From Listeria goaensis (GTDB lineage Bacteria; Bacillota; Bacilli; Lactobacillales; Listeriaceae): a DNA stretch of 64,000 bases. The stretch covers positions 1-64,000 of the forward strand of contig NZ_FYBQ01000012.1 of NCBI RefSeq assembly GCF_900186125.1. Direction: 5' to 3'. Positions 42,896-51,014 of the stretch are shown piece after piece. The notes under the pieces were generated by a model. That model searched no databases, was not told the DNA's origin, and worked only from the letters and a program-made list of their open reading frames with translations. The translations under genes were made by a program, and so were the position numbers. The stretch's first letter is position 1. Each line of letters opens with the position of its first letter.

Positions 42896-44002
42896 ATGTT
42901 ATTTCACATCATCAAAAAGCAAGTGAAACTTTCACTGCGCGATAAAAGCTTCTTCATTTTCATGCTCATTTTTCCAATCGCGCTTATTTTCGTACTCGGC
43001 AGCGTCCTTCAAAACGCGTTTACTGACGACAGCGATTTAGGCAAGATGAACATCGTCTACGCCCTTCAGGCAGACGCCAACATGAATACAGCCTTTGCAA
43101 CTTTTGCGAATGAAGCAAGTACGAAGAGCGTTACTTTTAAACAAGTCGATGGGGTTAAAGCTGGTGAGGCGAAGGTGAAAAACGGTGATGCGACAGCGTT
43201 CATTCAGGTGAAGGAAAATGATTTGCGCGTTGTGACAAACAGCCCCGGGACGGTTGAAAAAGCGCGACTGGACGGCTATATCAATGCTTTCGCGTCGCAA
43301 TATCAACTCGCTGTGACGACGGCAAAAGTGAATCCTACGCAAATGAATGGCGTCATGGCTTTAAACGACGTACCTAAAGACGCGATTTCGGTCCAAAAAC
43401 TGAAAACGAGCGATAATGTGTCGTCTTTCCAGTACTATGCGATTGCGCTCATCGGCATGACGATGATGTTCGGCATGATGTCTGGTGTGAACGCGTTTCG
43501 AATTGAGAAATTGAAACATACGGATATTCGCTTGCTCATTGCGCCGCTTAGAAAAGAAGTGGCGATTACGGGGAATTTCATTGGTGAACTGGTCGTTCAA
43601 GCGATTTCTTTAGTTTTGCTTATGACGGTTTCCCAATTGTTCTTTGACGTAAACTGGGGAAACGCGTTCCTAATTATTGCGGCCGTTTATTTCAGCCTCG
43701 CCTTGTTCTCCGTATCATTTGGAATGGCGATTGACGTTCTATCTAACGGTAATGCAGCAGGGGCTGCCGTTTCGAGCATTATTGTCCAAATTTTTGCTTT
43801 CCTAGGCGGGGCTTACTTCCCTATGATAAGTCCGACAATTCAAAAGCTCTCCCCAATTGGTTGGGCGAACATTAGTATTCGCGATATTCTTTACAACGGA
43901 CAACTTTCCGCGGCTATCATGCCGATTGTAATTAATGTCGGCTTTGCCATTCTCTTTATTGGCCTCATTGCTATAACGCAAAAGCGAAAGGAAGTGTATT
44001 AA
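42896..44002 (+). CDS. ABC-2 type permease (subunit 1)
   Basis: 368 residues. One N-terminal TM helix (IFMLIFPIALIFVLGSVLQ), a large extracytoplasmic domain (about 45-170), then five C-terminal TM helices with the ABC-2 pattern (MTMMFGMMSGVNAFR, FLGGAYFPM, PIGWANISIRDIL). Typical of YhgE/ABC2_membrane_3 transporters. The next permease starts 1 base after its stop region (44004), so the pair likely forms a heterodimer with the upstream ATPase. Confidence 0.9.
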   Translation: MLFHIIKKQVKLSLRDKSFFIFMLIFPIALIFVLGSVLQNAFTDDSDLGKMNIVYALQADANMNTAFATFANEASTKSVTFKQVDGVKAGEAKVKNGDATAFIQVKENDLRVVTNSPGTVEKARLDGYINAFASQYQLAVTTAKVNPTQMNGVMALNDVPKDAISVQKLKTSDNVSSFQYYAIALIGMTMMFGMMSGVNAFRIEKLKHTDIRLLIAPLRKEVAITGNFIGELVVQAISLVLLMTVSQLFFDVNWGNAFLIIAAVYFSLALFSVSFGMAIDVLSNGNAAGAAVSSIIVQIFAFLGGAYFPMISPTIQKLSPIGWANISIRDILYNGQLSAAIMPIVINVGFAILFIGLIAITQKRKEVY

Positions 44003-44003
44003 G

Positions 44004-45149
44004 ATGGCGCAAATGGGTTGGATTTTCAAACATAATTGGGACGTATTAAAGAAATCAAAAGTCCGTATGATTATGATTATAGGTCTTCCAATTTTGAGTA
44101 TTTTAATTTACTTTTTTTCCTACGGCACACAGATGAATGACACGACAGTTTTAAAACTGGGTGTAGTGAATCAGGACTCGGGTATGTATACGAATCAATT
44201 GGTGACATTTTTAAAAGAAGATAACGCCGGCATGAAAGAGGTTTCCTATGAAAAAGGCAAAGCCGAACTAATTGGCGGCCAGCTGGATGCGCTCATTTTA
44301 ATTCAAAAAGGTGCTAATGATAGTTTAGCGAACCAAACGGCGAGCGACTTTAAAATTGAGTCGATTCAAGGCGGAAATACGATAAACACGACCAAAATGC
44401 TACTTTCAAATGAGATTAATAAACTTTTGAAGTTGGAGAAACTAGGCGGGCAAGCAAATTTTGAGCAGACGGTCAAAACGTATGACGCTTCAAAATTACC
44501 GATTGAAAACACCGACCTAAAGGATCAATCGGGCATTGAAAAGATGATGTCGGCCCAAATTCTTGGCTTTCTATGCATGATGCTGCTTTATGCAGCTGGC
44601 AGTCTCGGGGAGCTCATTTTAAAAGAAAAGGAGGAAGGGACGTTTTACCGCTTAATGTCCACGCCGCTCTCCAGCAAAAAGTATTTGCTTGGCAATGCGC
44701 TTTTCGCCTATGTGATTGTGCTTGTTGAGGTGCTGATTTGTCTCTTTGCAATGCGTTTTGCCTTCCGGATTAATCCGGGTGTTGCATACGTCGATTTATT
44801 TGCAATCCTTGCGGTGTTCTCACTGATGGCGGTCGTGCTGTCACTCGCATTCGGCTTTGTCGCAGGAAGCAGAAGGAGTATTTCAGCGATGCAAACGACG
44901 ATTTTCACGATTTCAACGCTACTTTCTGGCGCACTAATCCCGATTGCTATCATGCCAGAAATCATGCAAAAAATCGCCGCTTTCATGCCGCAATACTGGG
45001 TGATGGACGCCGTCTCAAAACTCCAACAAAACGGAACACTTGCCGATTTAAGTTTAAACATCATCATTTTACTCGGCTACACACTCCTATTTTTCAGCAT
45101 TGCCAGCTACAAATTCGCAAAAAACAAGGAGCTCCGATCGTTTGTTTAA
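44004..45149 (+). CDS. ABC-2 type permease (subunit 2)
   Basis: 381 residues, same layout as the previous gene: one TM helix, an extracytoplasmic domain with Gly/Asn-rich strands (about 45-180), and five to six TM helices (QILGFLCMMLLYAAGSLGEL, FRLMS-like FYRLMSTPLSSKKYLLGN, STLLSGALIPIAIMP, MPQYWVMDAV). It contains the YRLMSTP loop contacted by the ATPase. End of the two-component/ABC cluster, followed by a terminator. Confidence 0.9.
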   Translation: MAQMGWIFKHNWDVLKKSKVRMIMIIGLPILSILIYFFSYGTQMNDTTVLKLGVVNQDSGMYTNQLVTFLKEDNAGMKEVSYEKGKAELIGGQLDALILIQKGANDSLANQTASDFKIESIQGGNTINTTKMLLSNEINKLLKLEKLGGQANFEQTVKTYDASKLPIENTDLKDQSGIEKMMSAQILGFLCMMLLYAAGSLGELILKEKEEGTFYRLMSTPLSSKKYLLGNALFAYVIVLVEVLICLFAMRFAFRINPGVAYVDLFAILAVFSLMAVVLSLAFGFVAGSRRSISAMQTTIFTISTLLSGALIPIAIMPEIMQKIAAFMPQYWVMDAVSKLQQNGTLADLSLNIIILLGYTLLFFSIASYKFAKNKELRSFV

Positions 45150-45158
45150 ACCAAACAT

Positions 45159-45201
45159 AAAAAATCCCCCACCAGAGTTTTTATTTTGGCGGGGGATTTT
45201 A
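45159..45201. terminator. Bidirectional terminator between ABC operon and array 2
   Basis: AAAATCCCCC/GGGGGATTTT outer stem with CCA/TGG continuation. It can end the ABC operon on the plus strand and the array-2 precursor RNA on the minus strand (TTTTTTATG tail). Confidence 0.88.
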
Positions 45202-45205
45202 ATGG

Positions 45206-45760
45206 GATTAGAATTTATGATACATAAATTGAAACAGCGGCGAATGAGTTTGAAAGTAAGATCACAACAGAATCTACATTTCATAATATGTAGATTAAAA
45301 CAGTTCGCACAAGCAAATCCTAGAGATTACAGATGGATTTACATTTCACAATGCATAGATTAAAACCTGGCGTACCAGTCAAGCCAATTACCCGCTTCAT
45401 CAGATTTACATTTCACAATACATAGATTAAAACTATGTCTATGGGATTTTGCAAGAAACCAGTCCTTTATTTACATTTCACAATACATAGATTAAAACCT
45501 TTAAGCGTTATTGAGGAAGTAGTAAAAGATTGCAATTTACATTTCACAATACATAGATTAAAACTACTCCGATTTAATATCTTCCAAGCTTCGAAAATAT
45601 TTACATTTCACAATACATAGATTAAAACCCAAAGTTCTTGGTTTTCGGCAAAAGACAAAATAGCATTTACATTTCACAATACATAGATTAAAACAAAGCT
45701 AAACTCACCGTTTATCTCATGTTTCACAGTATTTACATTTCACAATACATAGATTAAAAC
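45206..45760 (-). CRISPR. CRISPR array 2 (type I-B), minus strand
   Basis: Eight 30-nt repeats at 45272, 45337, 45404, 45469, 45535, 45599, 45665 and 45731, with seven spacers of 34-37 nt. A worn ninth copy lies at about 45206-45235. On the minus strand the repeat begins GTTTTAATCTATG and ends TTGTGAAATGTAAAT, one base different from array 1 (A to G in the TTATG part). The decayed copies (45206, 45272) are at the low-coordinate end, so the leader is at 45761 and up and transcription runs right to left. Cas6 from the 21-kb locus should process it. Confidence 0.97.
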
Positions 45761-45815
45761 TGGTACCCTCGCGAGCTCTACTCTCATCATAGCTCAAAAG
45801 TGGTTTTCTGTCGAC
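45761..45815 (-). promoter_or_regulatory. Leader and promoter of CRISPR array 2
   Basis: On the minus strand TCGACA (45814-45809), 17-nt spacer, TATGAT (45791-45786), then GAGTAGAGCTCGCGAGGG and TACC up to the first repeat. Nearly all bases agree with the array 1 leader, including spacing. Confidence 0.78.
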
Positions 45816-45955
45816 CCTAGATTTTTGGGTGGAAAATGGGATGGAAAAACGAATTGATTGTTCCATTATCTCCTCGTTCTCCTACTCTCCCAATGATTCC
45901 CAACTTTCTGTCGTTCCCCCAGCAATTTTACGTTACCGAACATCGACAGAAAACC
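45802..45955. repeat. 13-bp inverted repeat flanking the array 2 leader side
   Basis: GGTTTTCTGTCGA (45802-45814) is repeated in inverse as TCGACAGAAAACC (45943-45955). The core TCGACAGAAAA is also in the array 1 leader (28740), so the outer copy may be a leader relic. Confidence 0.6.
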
Positions 45956-45976
45956 CCGATACACATCATACCGGGG
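45951..45976 (-). terminator. rqcH terminator
   Basis: On the minus strand CCCCGGTAT/ATCGGGG-type hairpin followed by TTTTCTG, just past the rqcH stop. Confidence 0.7.
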
Positions 45977-45983
45977 CAATGGC

Positions 45984-47696
45984 TCATTTATTTTTTAATG
46001 CTTGGACTTTTTCTTCGTCAGGCGTTACGAAATAGGTCGTTTGATTATCGTAAATGACGTAGCCGGGTTTGGCGCCGTTTGGTTTTTTCACGTGCTTGAC
46101 GAGCGTTGCGTCAACAGGGACGGTGCTTGATAGACGTGCTTTTGAGAAATAAGCGGCAATCATGGCGGCCTCTTCGATGGCTGTTTCATCGGGATTCGGG
46201 TCTTGGATCACAACATGCGAACCAGGCAAATCCTTGACGTGGAACCACAGTTCGTTGTTTTTTGCGAGTTTATTCGTCAAATATTCGTTTTGTTTGTTGT
46301 TTTTTCCGACTAAAATCGGTAGGCCACTTGTTGAGGTGTATTTTTCGAGTTTGGGCGCAGCGTTTTTTTGACGGCTGTTTTTTGGTTTCTTGTAACGAAG
46401 GTAGCCTTGTTCGGCGAGTTCTTGCCGGATTTCTTCTACGTCGCTCGGGCCGGCCGTTTCCAGTTGTGCAAGAACATTATCCAAGTAGGCGATTTCTTCC
46501 TGCGTCAGTGCGATTTGTTCCTCGACGTACGCCACAGCATTACGCAGTTTCTGGTAGCGCGTAAAATAGCGCTGGGCGTTTTGTGAAGGCGTTAGGCGCG
46601 TATCAAGCGGGATTGTCACGTCTGGCAAGGCCTCATCATAAAAATTTTGCACCGTCACGTTTGCCATACCTTTTTCCATTTTGTATAAACTCGCCGTAAG
46701 CAGTTCGCCTTGAATGCGGAACTCATCAGCCTTTTCCGTTTCAACAAGCGTATTTTCCAGTTTTTCAATCTTTAAAACGTTGCGCGCCCGTTCATTCGCC
46801 AAAAGACGCTCCAAATCATGCCCCATTTGATGGACGCGGTCACGCCGCGCTTTCCCGCTATAAAACGCATCGAGCAATTCACTCAAAGAATCAAAACGCT
46901 TCGCATGAGCCTCAAGCGCTAGCGGCATAAAATAATAATCTTCCTTCTCGTTACGCACGAAAGTATGCGGCACAGCTTTTTGGCCTAAAAAGGTTGGAAT
47001 TTCCTGCAAAACAGAAAAGAAGGCAGACTGTAGCGAATTTGGGCTAGCGTCACCCGCCCGGTGGACAATTTCCAGAGCGAGAAGTGGGCTGAAACCCGCG
47101 AAATGTTTCACGAGAGCTTTGGCCGAATCTTCCTCTGGCGAAATGAATGTCTCCAAATCAGCCGCAGAAATCGTGAACGGGTCGATTTTGTTTGCCTTAG
47201 GCGGTAAAATATACTCGGCGCCCGGAAGTAGTGTCCGGTAACTATTTTGCGCAGGACTAATATGTTTTATGCAATCAATAATCGTTCCTTTTTGACGATC
47301 CACAAGCGTTAAATTGCTGTGACGTCCCATAATTTCAATATACAAATCTAAAAAACGATTTTCTCCAATATCGTCTTTTCCGCGGAACCCCAGCACGAGA
47401 ATCCGCTCATTCGGCTCCTGCCTAACTTCCTCGATGATGGCGCCTTCCAAATGTTTGCGCAAAAGCATACAAAACATCGGCGGATTCGGTGGATTTTCGG
47501 GCACATCTGTCGTCCACTGCACACGCGCATAACTTGGGTGCGCTGAAATGAGCAGGCGTTTATTTTCGCGGTTTTTTCGGATATAAAGCAAAAGTTCGTG
47601 CGGAAACGGCTGATGAATCTTCATAATGCGTCCACTTTCCGCGCCTTCTTTAATTTCTTCGGTCATAGCTTTTAAAAACATTGCATCAAATGCCAT
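45984..47696 (-). CDS. rqcH: RqcH / fibronectin-binding FbpA (NFACT) protein
   Basis: 570 residues. NFACT-N domain at the start (FDAMFLKAMTEEIKEGAESG; IHQPFPHELLLYIRKNR), central HhH/coiled-coil segment (about 270-430), and the NFACT-R domain (TSGLPILVGKNNKQNEYLTN, WFHVKDLPGSHVVI). RqcH binds stalled 50S-peptidyl-tRNA and adds alanine tails; the Listeria homologue was named FbpA as a fibronectin-binding virulence factor. Long-known surface role and cytosolic quality-control role coexist in the literature. Divergent from yicC. Confidence 0.94.
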   Translation of the reverse strand: MAFDAMFLKAMTEEIKEGAESGRIMKIHQPFPHELLLYIRKNRENKRLLISAHPSYARVQWTTDVPENPPNPPMFCMLLRKHLEGAIIEEVRQEPNERILVLGFRGKDDIGENRFLDLYIEIMGRHSNLTLVDRQKGTIIDCIKHISPAQNSYRTLLPGAEYILPPKANKIDPFTISAADLETFISPEEDSAKALVKHFAGFSPLLALEIVHRAGDASPNSLQSAFFSVLQEIPTFLGQKAVPHTFVRNEKEDYYFMPLALEAHAKRFDSLSELLDAFYSGKARRDRVHQMGHDLERLLANERARNVLKIEKLENTLVETEKADEFRIQGELLTASLYKMEKGMANVTVQNFYDEALPDVTIPLDTRLTPSQNAQRYFTRYQKLRNAVAYVEEQIALTQEEIAYLDNVLAQLETAGPSDVEEIRQELAEQGYLRYKKPKNSRQKNAAPKLEKYTSTSGLPILVGKNNKQNEYLTNKLAKNNELWFHVKDLPGSHVVIQDPNPDETAIEEAAMIAAYFSKARLSSTVPVDATLVKHVKKPNGAKPGYVIYDNQTTYFVTPDEEKVQALKNK

Positions 47697-47777
47697 TTTT
47701 ATTCTTCCTTTACTTGTTTGTTACGTACTATTGTATCACAATTTTAAGTTTAACTATGCAAGTAGCACGAGCTTTGC

Positions 47778-47783
47778 TATAAT
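47778..47783 (+). promoter_or_regulatory. Extended -10 of the yicC-gmk-rpoZ operon
   Basis: TATAAT preceded by TTTGC (TGC extended -10), 37 nt before the yicC start codon. No good -35 is seen. Confidence 0.55.
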
Positions 47784-47819
47784 AATTAGATGAAACTAGT
47801 ATAAGAGGTGGCGAATCTT

Positions 47820-48695
47820 ATGGTGAAAAGCATGACAGGTTTCGGTCGAAAAACGAAAGAAAATGATGATTGTAAGGTGACGGTTGAATTAAAGGCCGTC
47901 AATCATCGATATTTTGAGGCAGTTTTTCGCATGCCTAGGCAATTCGCTTATCTCGAAACAAAGCTTAAAAAGACGCTTTCGGGGGTTTTAAAGCGCGGGC
48001 GAGTGGAGTGCTTTATTTCGTTTGAAGGGGCACAAATTGCGAAGCATCACTTGGCGGTGGACTTTGAACTGGCCGACGAGTATTACCGGTTCTTGAAACA
48101 AGCGGAAGCGCGTTATGAGTTCTCGGAAAGCTTGACGATGCGTGACTTTTTAGCGGATCCTGTTTTTCTTGAAGTTCGTGAAAGTAGCGAGGCTGACTCG
48201 GCGCTTGAAGCCCTTGTTTTAGAAACAGTTCACGGGGCAACAAAAAGGCTTGATGAGATGCGCAGTTTAGAAGGCGCTGAAATAGCGCTCTATTTTAAAT
48301 CGCACTTAGAGGTATTCGAGTCGTGCATGCTTGCGGTGCGTCAGGCGATTCCAGAGATGGAAGCCGCATATAAAGCGCGTCTTCAGGAACGGCTAGCAAA
48401 ACTCGCGGAAGCCGAATTTGACGAGCGCATGATGCTCACGGAACTCGGTTTATTCCTAGAAAAAGCCGACATTAACGAAGAAACCGAACGGCTGGATAGC
48501 CATTTGAAACAGTTTTATAGTATACTTACGCAAGAAGGCGCAGTGGGGCGAAAGCTGGATTTCCTAATTCAAGAGATGAACCGGGAAGTGAATACGATTG
48601 GGTCGAAAGCGATGTCGATAACGATTACTGAGAATGTCGTGGAAATGAAAACGACGCTTGAAAAAATTCGTGAACAAGTCCAAAATGTGGAATGA
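47820..48695 (+). CDS. yicC: YicC/YloC family endoribonuclease
   Basis: 291 residues from ATG 47820 (AGAGGTGG upstream; the frame to 47808 lacks an RBS). The N-terminus MVKSMTGFGRK and VELKAVNHRYFE are the family hallmark, as is the C-terminal KLDFLIQEMNREVNTIGSK. YicC proteins are endoribonucleases involved in RNA decay. Usual first gene of the yicC-gmk-rpoZ-coaBC cluster. gmk follows 21 nt later. Confidence 0.94.
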   Translation: MVKSMTGFGRKTKENDDCKVTVELKAVNHRYFEAVFRMPRQFAYLETKLKKTLSGVLKRGRVECFISFEGAQIAKHHLAVDFELADEYYRFLKQAEARYEFSESLTMRDFLADPVFLEVRESSEADSALEALVLETVHGATKRLDEMRSLEGAEIALYFKSHLEVFESCMLAVRQAIPEMEAAYKARLQERLAKLAEAEFDERMMLTELGLFLEKADINEETERLDSHLKQFYSILTQEGAVGRKLDFLIQEMNREVNTIGSKAMSITITENVVEMKTTLEKIREQVQNVE

Positions 48696-48716
48696 CTTTA
48701 GAAATGAGGTAAGGGA

Positions 48717-49331
48717 ATGACGGAAAGAGGCCTTTTAATTGTTCTTTCAGGACCGAGTGGGGTTGGTAAAGGAACGGTAAGGGAAGCGGTCTTTCGGGAC
48801 CCGGAAACGAAATTCGAATACTCGATTTCGATGACAACGAGAAAGCCGCGCGAAGGCGAACAAGAGGCGGTTGACTACTATTTCAGAAGCCGCGAGGAGT
48901 TTGAGCAAGCTATCGCTGACGGCAAAATGCTCGAATACGCCGAATATGTCGGCAACTACTACGGAACGCCGCTCGATTATGTCGAGGAAAAGCTTGCTAA
49001 CGGCATCGATATTTTTTTAGAAATTGAGATTCAAGGCGCGATGCAAGTGAAAAAACGAATGCCAGAAGGTGTTTTCATTTTCCTAACACCGCCAGATCTC
49101 GGCGAACTCAAAAACCGCCTAATCGGTCGCGGCACAGAAACACTCGAAGTCGTCGAAGCGCGAATGAAAACCGCTAAAGAAGAAATTGAAATGATGGCTT
49201 CCTATGATTATGCGGTCGTAAATGACGTCGTCCTTGACGCTGTCCGCAAAATTAAAGGCATTGTCGAAACAGAACATTTAAAAACGGAGCGTGTGATTCA
49301 CCGCTATCAAAATATGTTGGAGGAGATTTAA
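48717..49331 (+). CDS. gmk: Guanylate kinase
   Basis: 204 residues. P-loop [13 protein letters not shown], the GMP-binding [10 protein letters not shown]-type segment (here [12 protein letters not shown]), [11 protein letters not shown], and the lid [21 protein letters not shown] (given as IFLTPPDL and LKNRLIGRG). Converts GMP to GDP with ATP. RBS GAGGTAAGG precedes the ATG. rpoZ follows 2 nt after the stop. Confidence 0.97.
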   Translation: MTERGLLIVLSGPSGVGKGTVREAVFRDPETKFEYSISMTTRKPREGEQEAVDYYFRSREEFEQAIADGKMLEYAEYVGNYYGTPLDYVEEKLANGIDIFLEIEIQGAMQVKKRMPEGVFIFLTPPDLGELKNRLIGRGTETLEVVEARMKTAKEEIEMMASYDYAVVNDVVLDAVRKIKGIVETEHLKTERVIHRYQNMLEEI

Positions 49332-49333
49332 TT

Positions 49334-49540
49334 ATGATGTTATACCCATCGATTGATAATTTACTTTTAAAAATTGATTCAAAATACTCTTTAGTAACTG
49401 TTGCGGCTGCTCGTGCTAGAGCGATGCAAGCAGAAAACGACCCAGGCTCGTTACCCACTTACGAATCTCATAAATATGTTGGAAAAGCACTGGAAGAAGT
49501 TCACGCTGGCAAACTAGTAATTGCGAAAGACGCTGAATAA
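49334..49540 (+). CDS. rpoZ: RNA polymerase omega subunit
   Basis: 68 residues ([51 protein letters not shown]). The universally conserved ARARAMQ-type helix is visible. Omega stabilises beta-prime folding. ATG 49334 or 49337 may be used; GGAGGAG overlaps the gmk end. Terminator follows. Confidence 0.96.
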   Translation: MMLYPSIDNLLLKIDSKYSLVTVAAARARAMQAENDPGSLPTYESHKYVGKALEEVHAGKLVIAKDAE

Positions 49541-49544
49541 AACG

Positions 49545-49575
49545 AAAAGCGAATGAGAAGTCATTCGCTTTTTTT
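49545..49575 (+). terminator. rpoZ terminator
   Basis: 12-bp perfect stem (AAAAGCGAATGA with TCATTCGCTTTT), GAAG tetraloop, T run. Confidence 0.95.
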
Positions 49576-49732
49576 GTACGAGAAACTATTAAAAGAGACT
49601 AGAAACTTGGGCTTTTTTATGTGTAATATATAAGTGTATCTTTACATACATGAAAAATAATCGTATCCAGATGAGCTATTCACCCGTGACAAAAGAGTGC
49701 CCAAAAGTAATTGCGGGGCGCTCTTTTATTTT
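49576..49732 (+). other. rpoZ-coaBC spacer with second terminator; possible small RNA
   Basis: A second strong hairpin (AAAAGAGTGCCC at 49691-49702 with GGGCGCTCTTTT at 49716-49727, one T-G pair) stands 115 nt after the first. Two terminators in a row with no ORF between suggest a separate short transcript. A TTGGGC/TATAAG pair near 49610-49640 might be its promoter but is weak. Confidence 0.35.
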
Positions 49733-49808
49733 CAAAAACGCAAGCGTAATCTTCCTTGCCAAAACATGTTATAATAAAAAGGATTATGTGGACTTGAGGT
49801 GAATCAAA

Positions 49809-51014
49809 GTGAATGGAAAAAATATTTTACTAGCGGTATCAGGCGGCATTGCGGTTTATAAGGCGGTTGCCCTTACAAGTAAATTGACGCAGGCAGGCGC
49901 GAATGTGAAAGTGATGATGACGGAGCATGCGATGGAATTTGTCCCTCCGCTTTCTTTTCAAGTTTTATCCAGAAATGATGTTTATACAAACACTTTTGAT
50001 GAAAAAAATTCGAAAGTGGTGGCGCATATTGATCTTGCGGACTGGGCTGACCTTGTGATTGTCGCACCTGCAACCGCGAATATTATTGCAAAAATGGCGA
50101 ACGGGCAAGCAGATGATATGGTGACGACAACGCTTCTTGCGACAGAAGCTCCGGTTTGGGTGGCACCAGCGATGAATGTGCATATGATTCAGCACAAGGC
50201 GGTCGTGCGAAACATTAACCAGCTTTATGCAGACGGCGTGCGCTTTATCGAGCCAGAAGAAGGGTACCTTGCTTGTGGCTATGTTGGCCGCGGGCGGCTT
50301 GAGGAGCCTGAAAAAATCGTTCTGCGCATTCGTGAGTTTTTTTTAGAAGATGAAACGATACTTTTAGGGAAAAACGTGCTCGTAACAGCCGGTGCGACAC
50401 GCGAAAAACTAGATCCCGTCCGCTACTTTACGAACCATTCAACAGGGAAGATGGGCTTTGCTGTCGCAGAGGTGGCAAAACGCGCCGGAGCGAATGTAAC
50501 ACTTGTAACGAGTGCACGTGAGCGTTTAGTCCCACCTGGCGTGAACGTTTTATACGTGGAATCGGCTGAGGAGATGTATGCGGCGGTGAAGGAAAATCAG
50601 GCGAAACAAGATGCATTTGTGATGACGGCTGCAGTTGCGGACTATACACCGCAGCGGGTGAGCGAGCAGAAAATTAAAAAGCAACCGGGCGACTTTACGG
50701 TTGAGATGAAGCGGACGAAGGATATTTTGGCTGACGTTGGTGAAACGAAATCAGACGCGCAAGTGGTTATTGGGTTTGCGGCGGAGACTGAAAATGTGCG
50801 CGAAAATGCGCTTAAGAAATTAAAATCTAAAAACGCTGACTTTATTGTGGCGAATGATATAACAGACGCGGGTGCGGGGTTTGGCACCGATACGAATATT
50901 GTGACGATTTACGGGGCAAATGGCGGCGAAGAAAGTTACCCCCTTTTAGACAAAAGTGAAGTGGCGAAAGAAATTGTGAAGCGAATTGCGGACCGATTGG
51001 AGCCGAACGAATGA
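49809..51014 (+). CDS. coaBC: Bifunctional phosphopantothenoylcysteine decarboxylase/synthase
   Basis: 401 residues from GTG 49809 (GAGGTGA upstream). CoaC flavoprotein half (ILLAVSGGIAVYKAV, PATANIIAKMANGQADD, APAMNVHM, ACGYVGRGRLEE with the substrate-flap Cys). CoaB half from about residue 190 (VTAGATREKLDPVRYFTNHSTGKMG in parts VTAGATREKLDPVR and NHSTGKMG, AAVADYTP, KKLKSKNADFIVAND). Two steps of coenzyme A synthesis. Overlaps priA by 4 bp (ATGA). Confidence 0.97.
   Translation: MNGKNILLAVSGGIAVYKAVALTSKLTQAGANVKVMMTEHAMEFVPPLSFQVLSRNDVYTNTFDEKNSKVVAHIDLADWADLVIVAPATANIIAKMANGQADDMVTTTLLATEAPVWVAPAMNVHMIQHKAVVRNINQLYADGVRFIEPEEGYLACGYVGRGRLEEPEKIVLRIREFFLEDETILLGKNVLVTAGATREKLDPVRYFTNHSTGKMGFAVAEVAKRAGANVTLVTSARERLVPPGVNVLYVESAEEMYAAVKENQAKQDAFVMTAAVADYTPQRVSEQKIKKQPGDFTVEMKRTKDILADVGETKSDAQVVIGFAAETENVRENALKKLKSKNADFIVANDITDAGAGFGTDTNIVTIYGANGGEESYPLLDKSEVAKEIVKRIADRLEPNE

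Noticed and set aside
45100-45620. Open frames running through array 2
   Set aside because: They translate CRISPR repeats (recurring HFTIHRLK-type peptides) and have no RBS.
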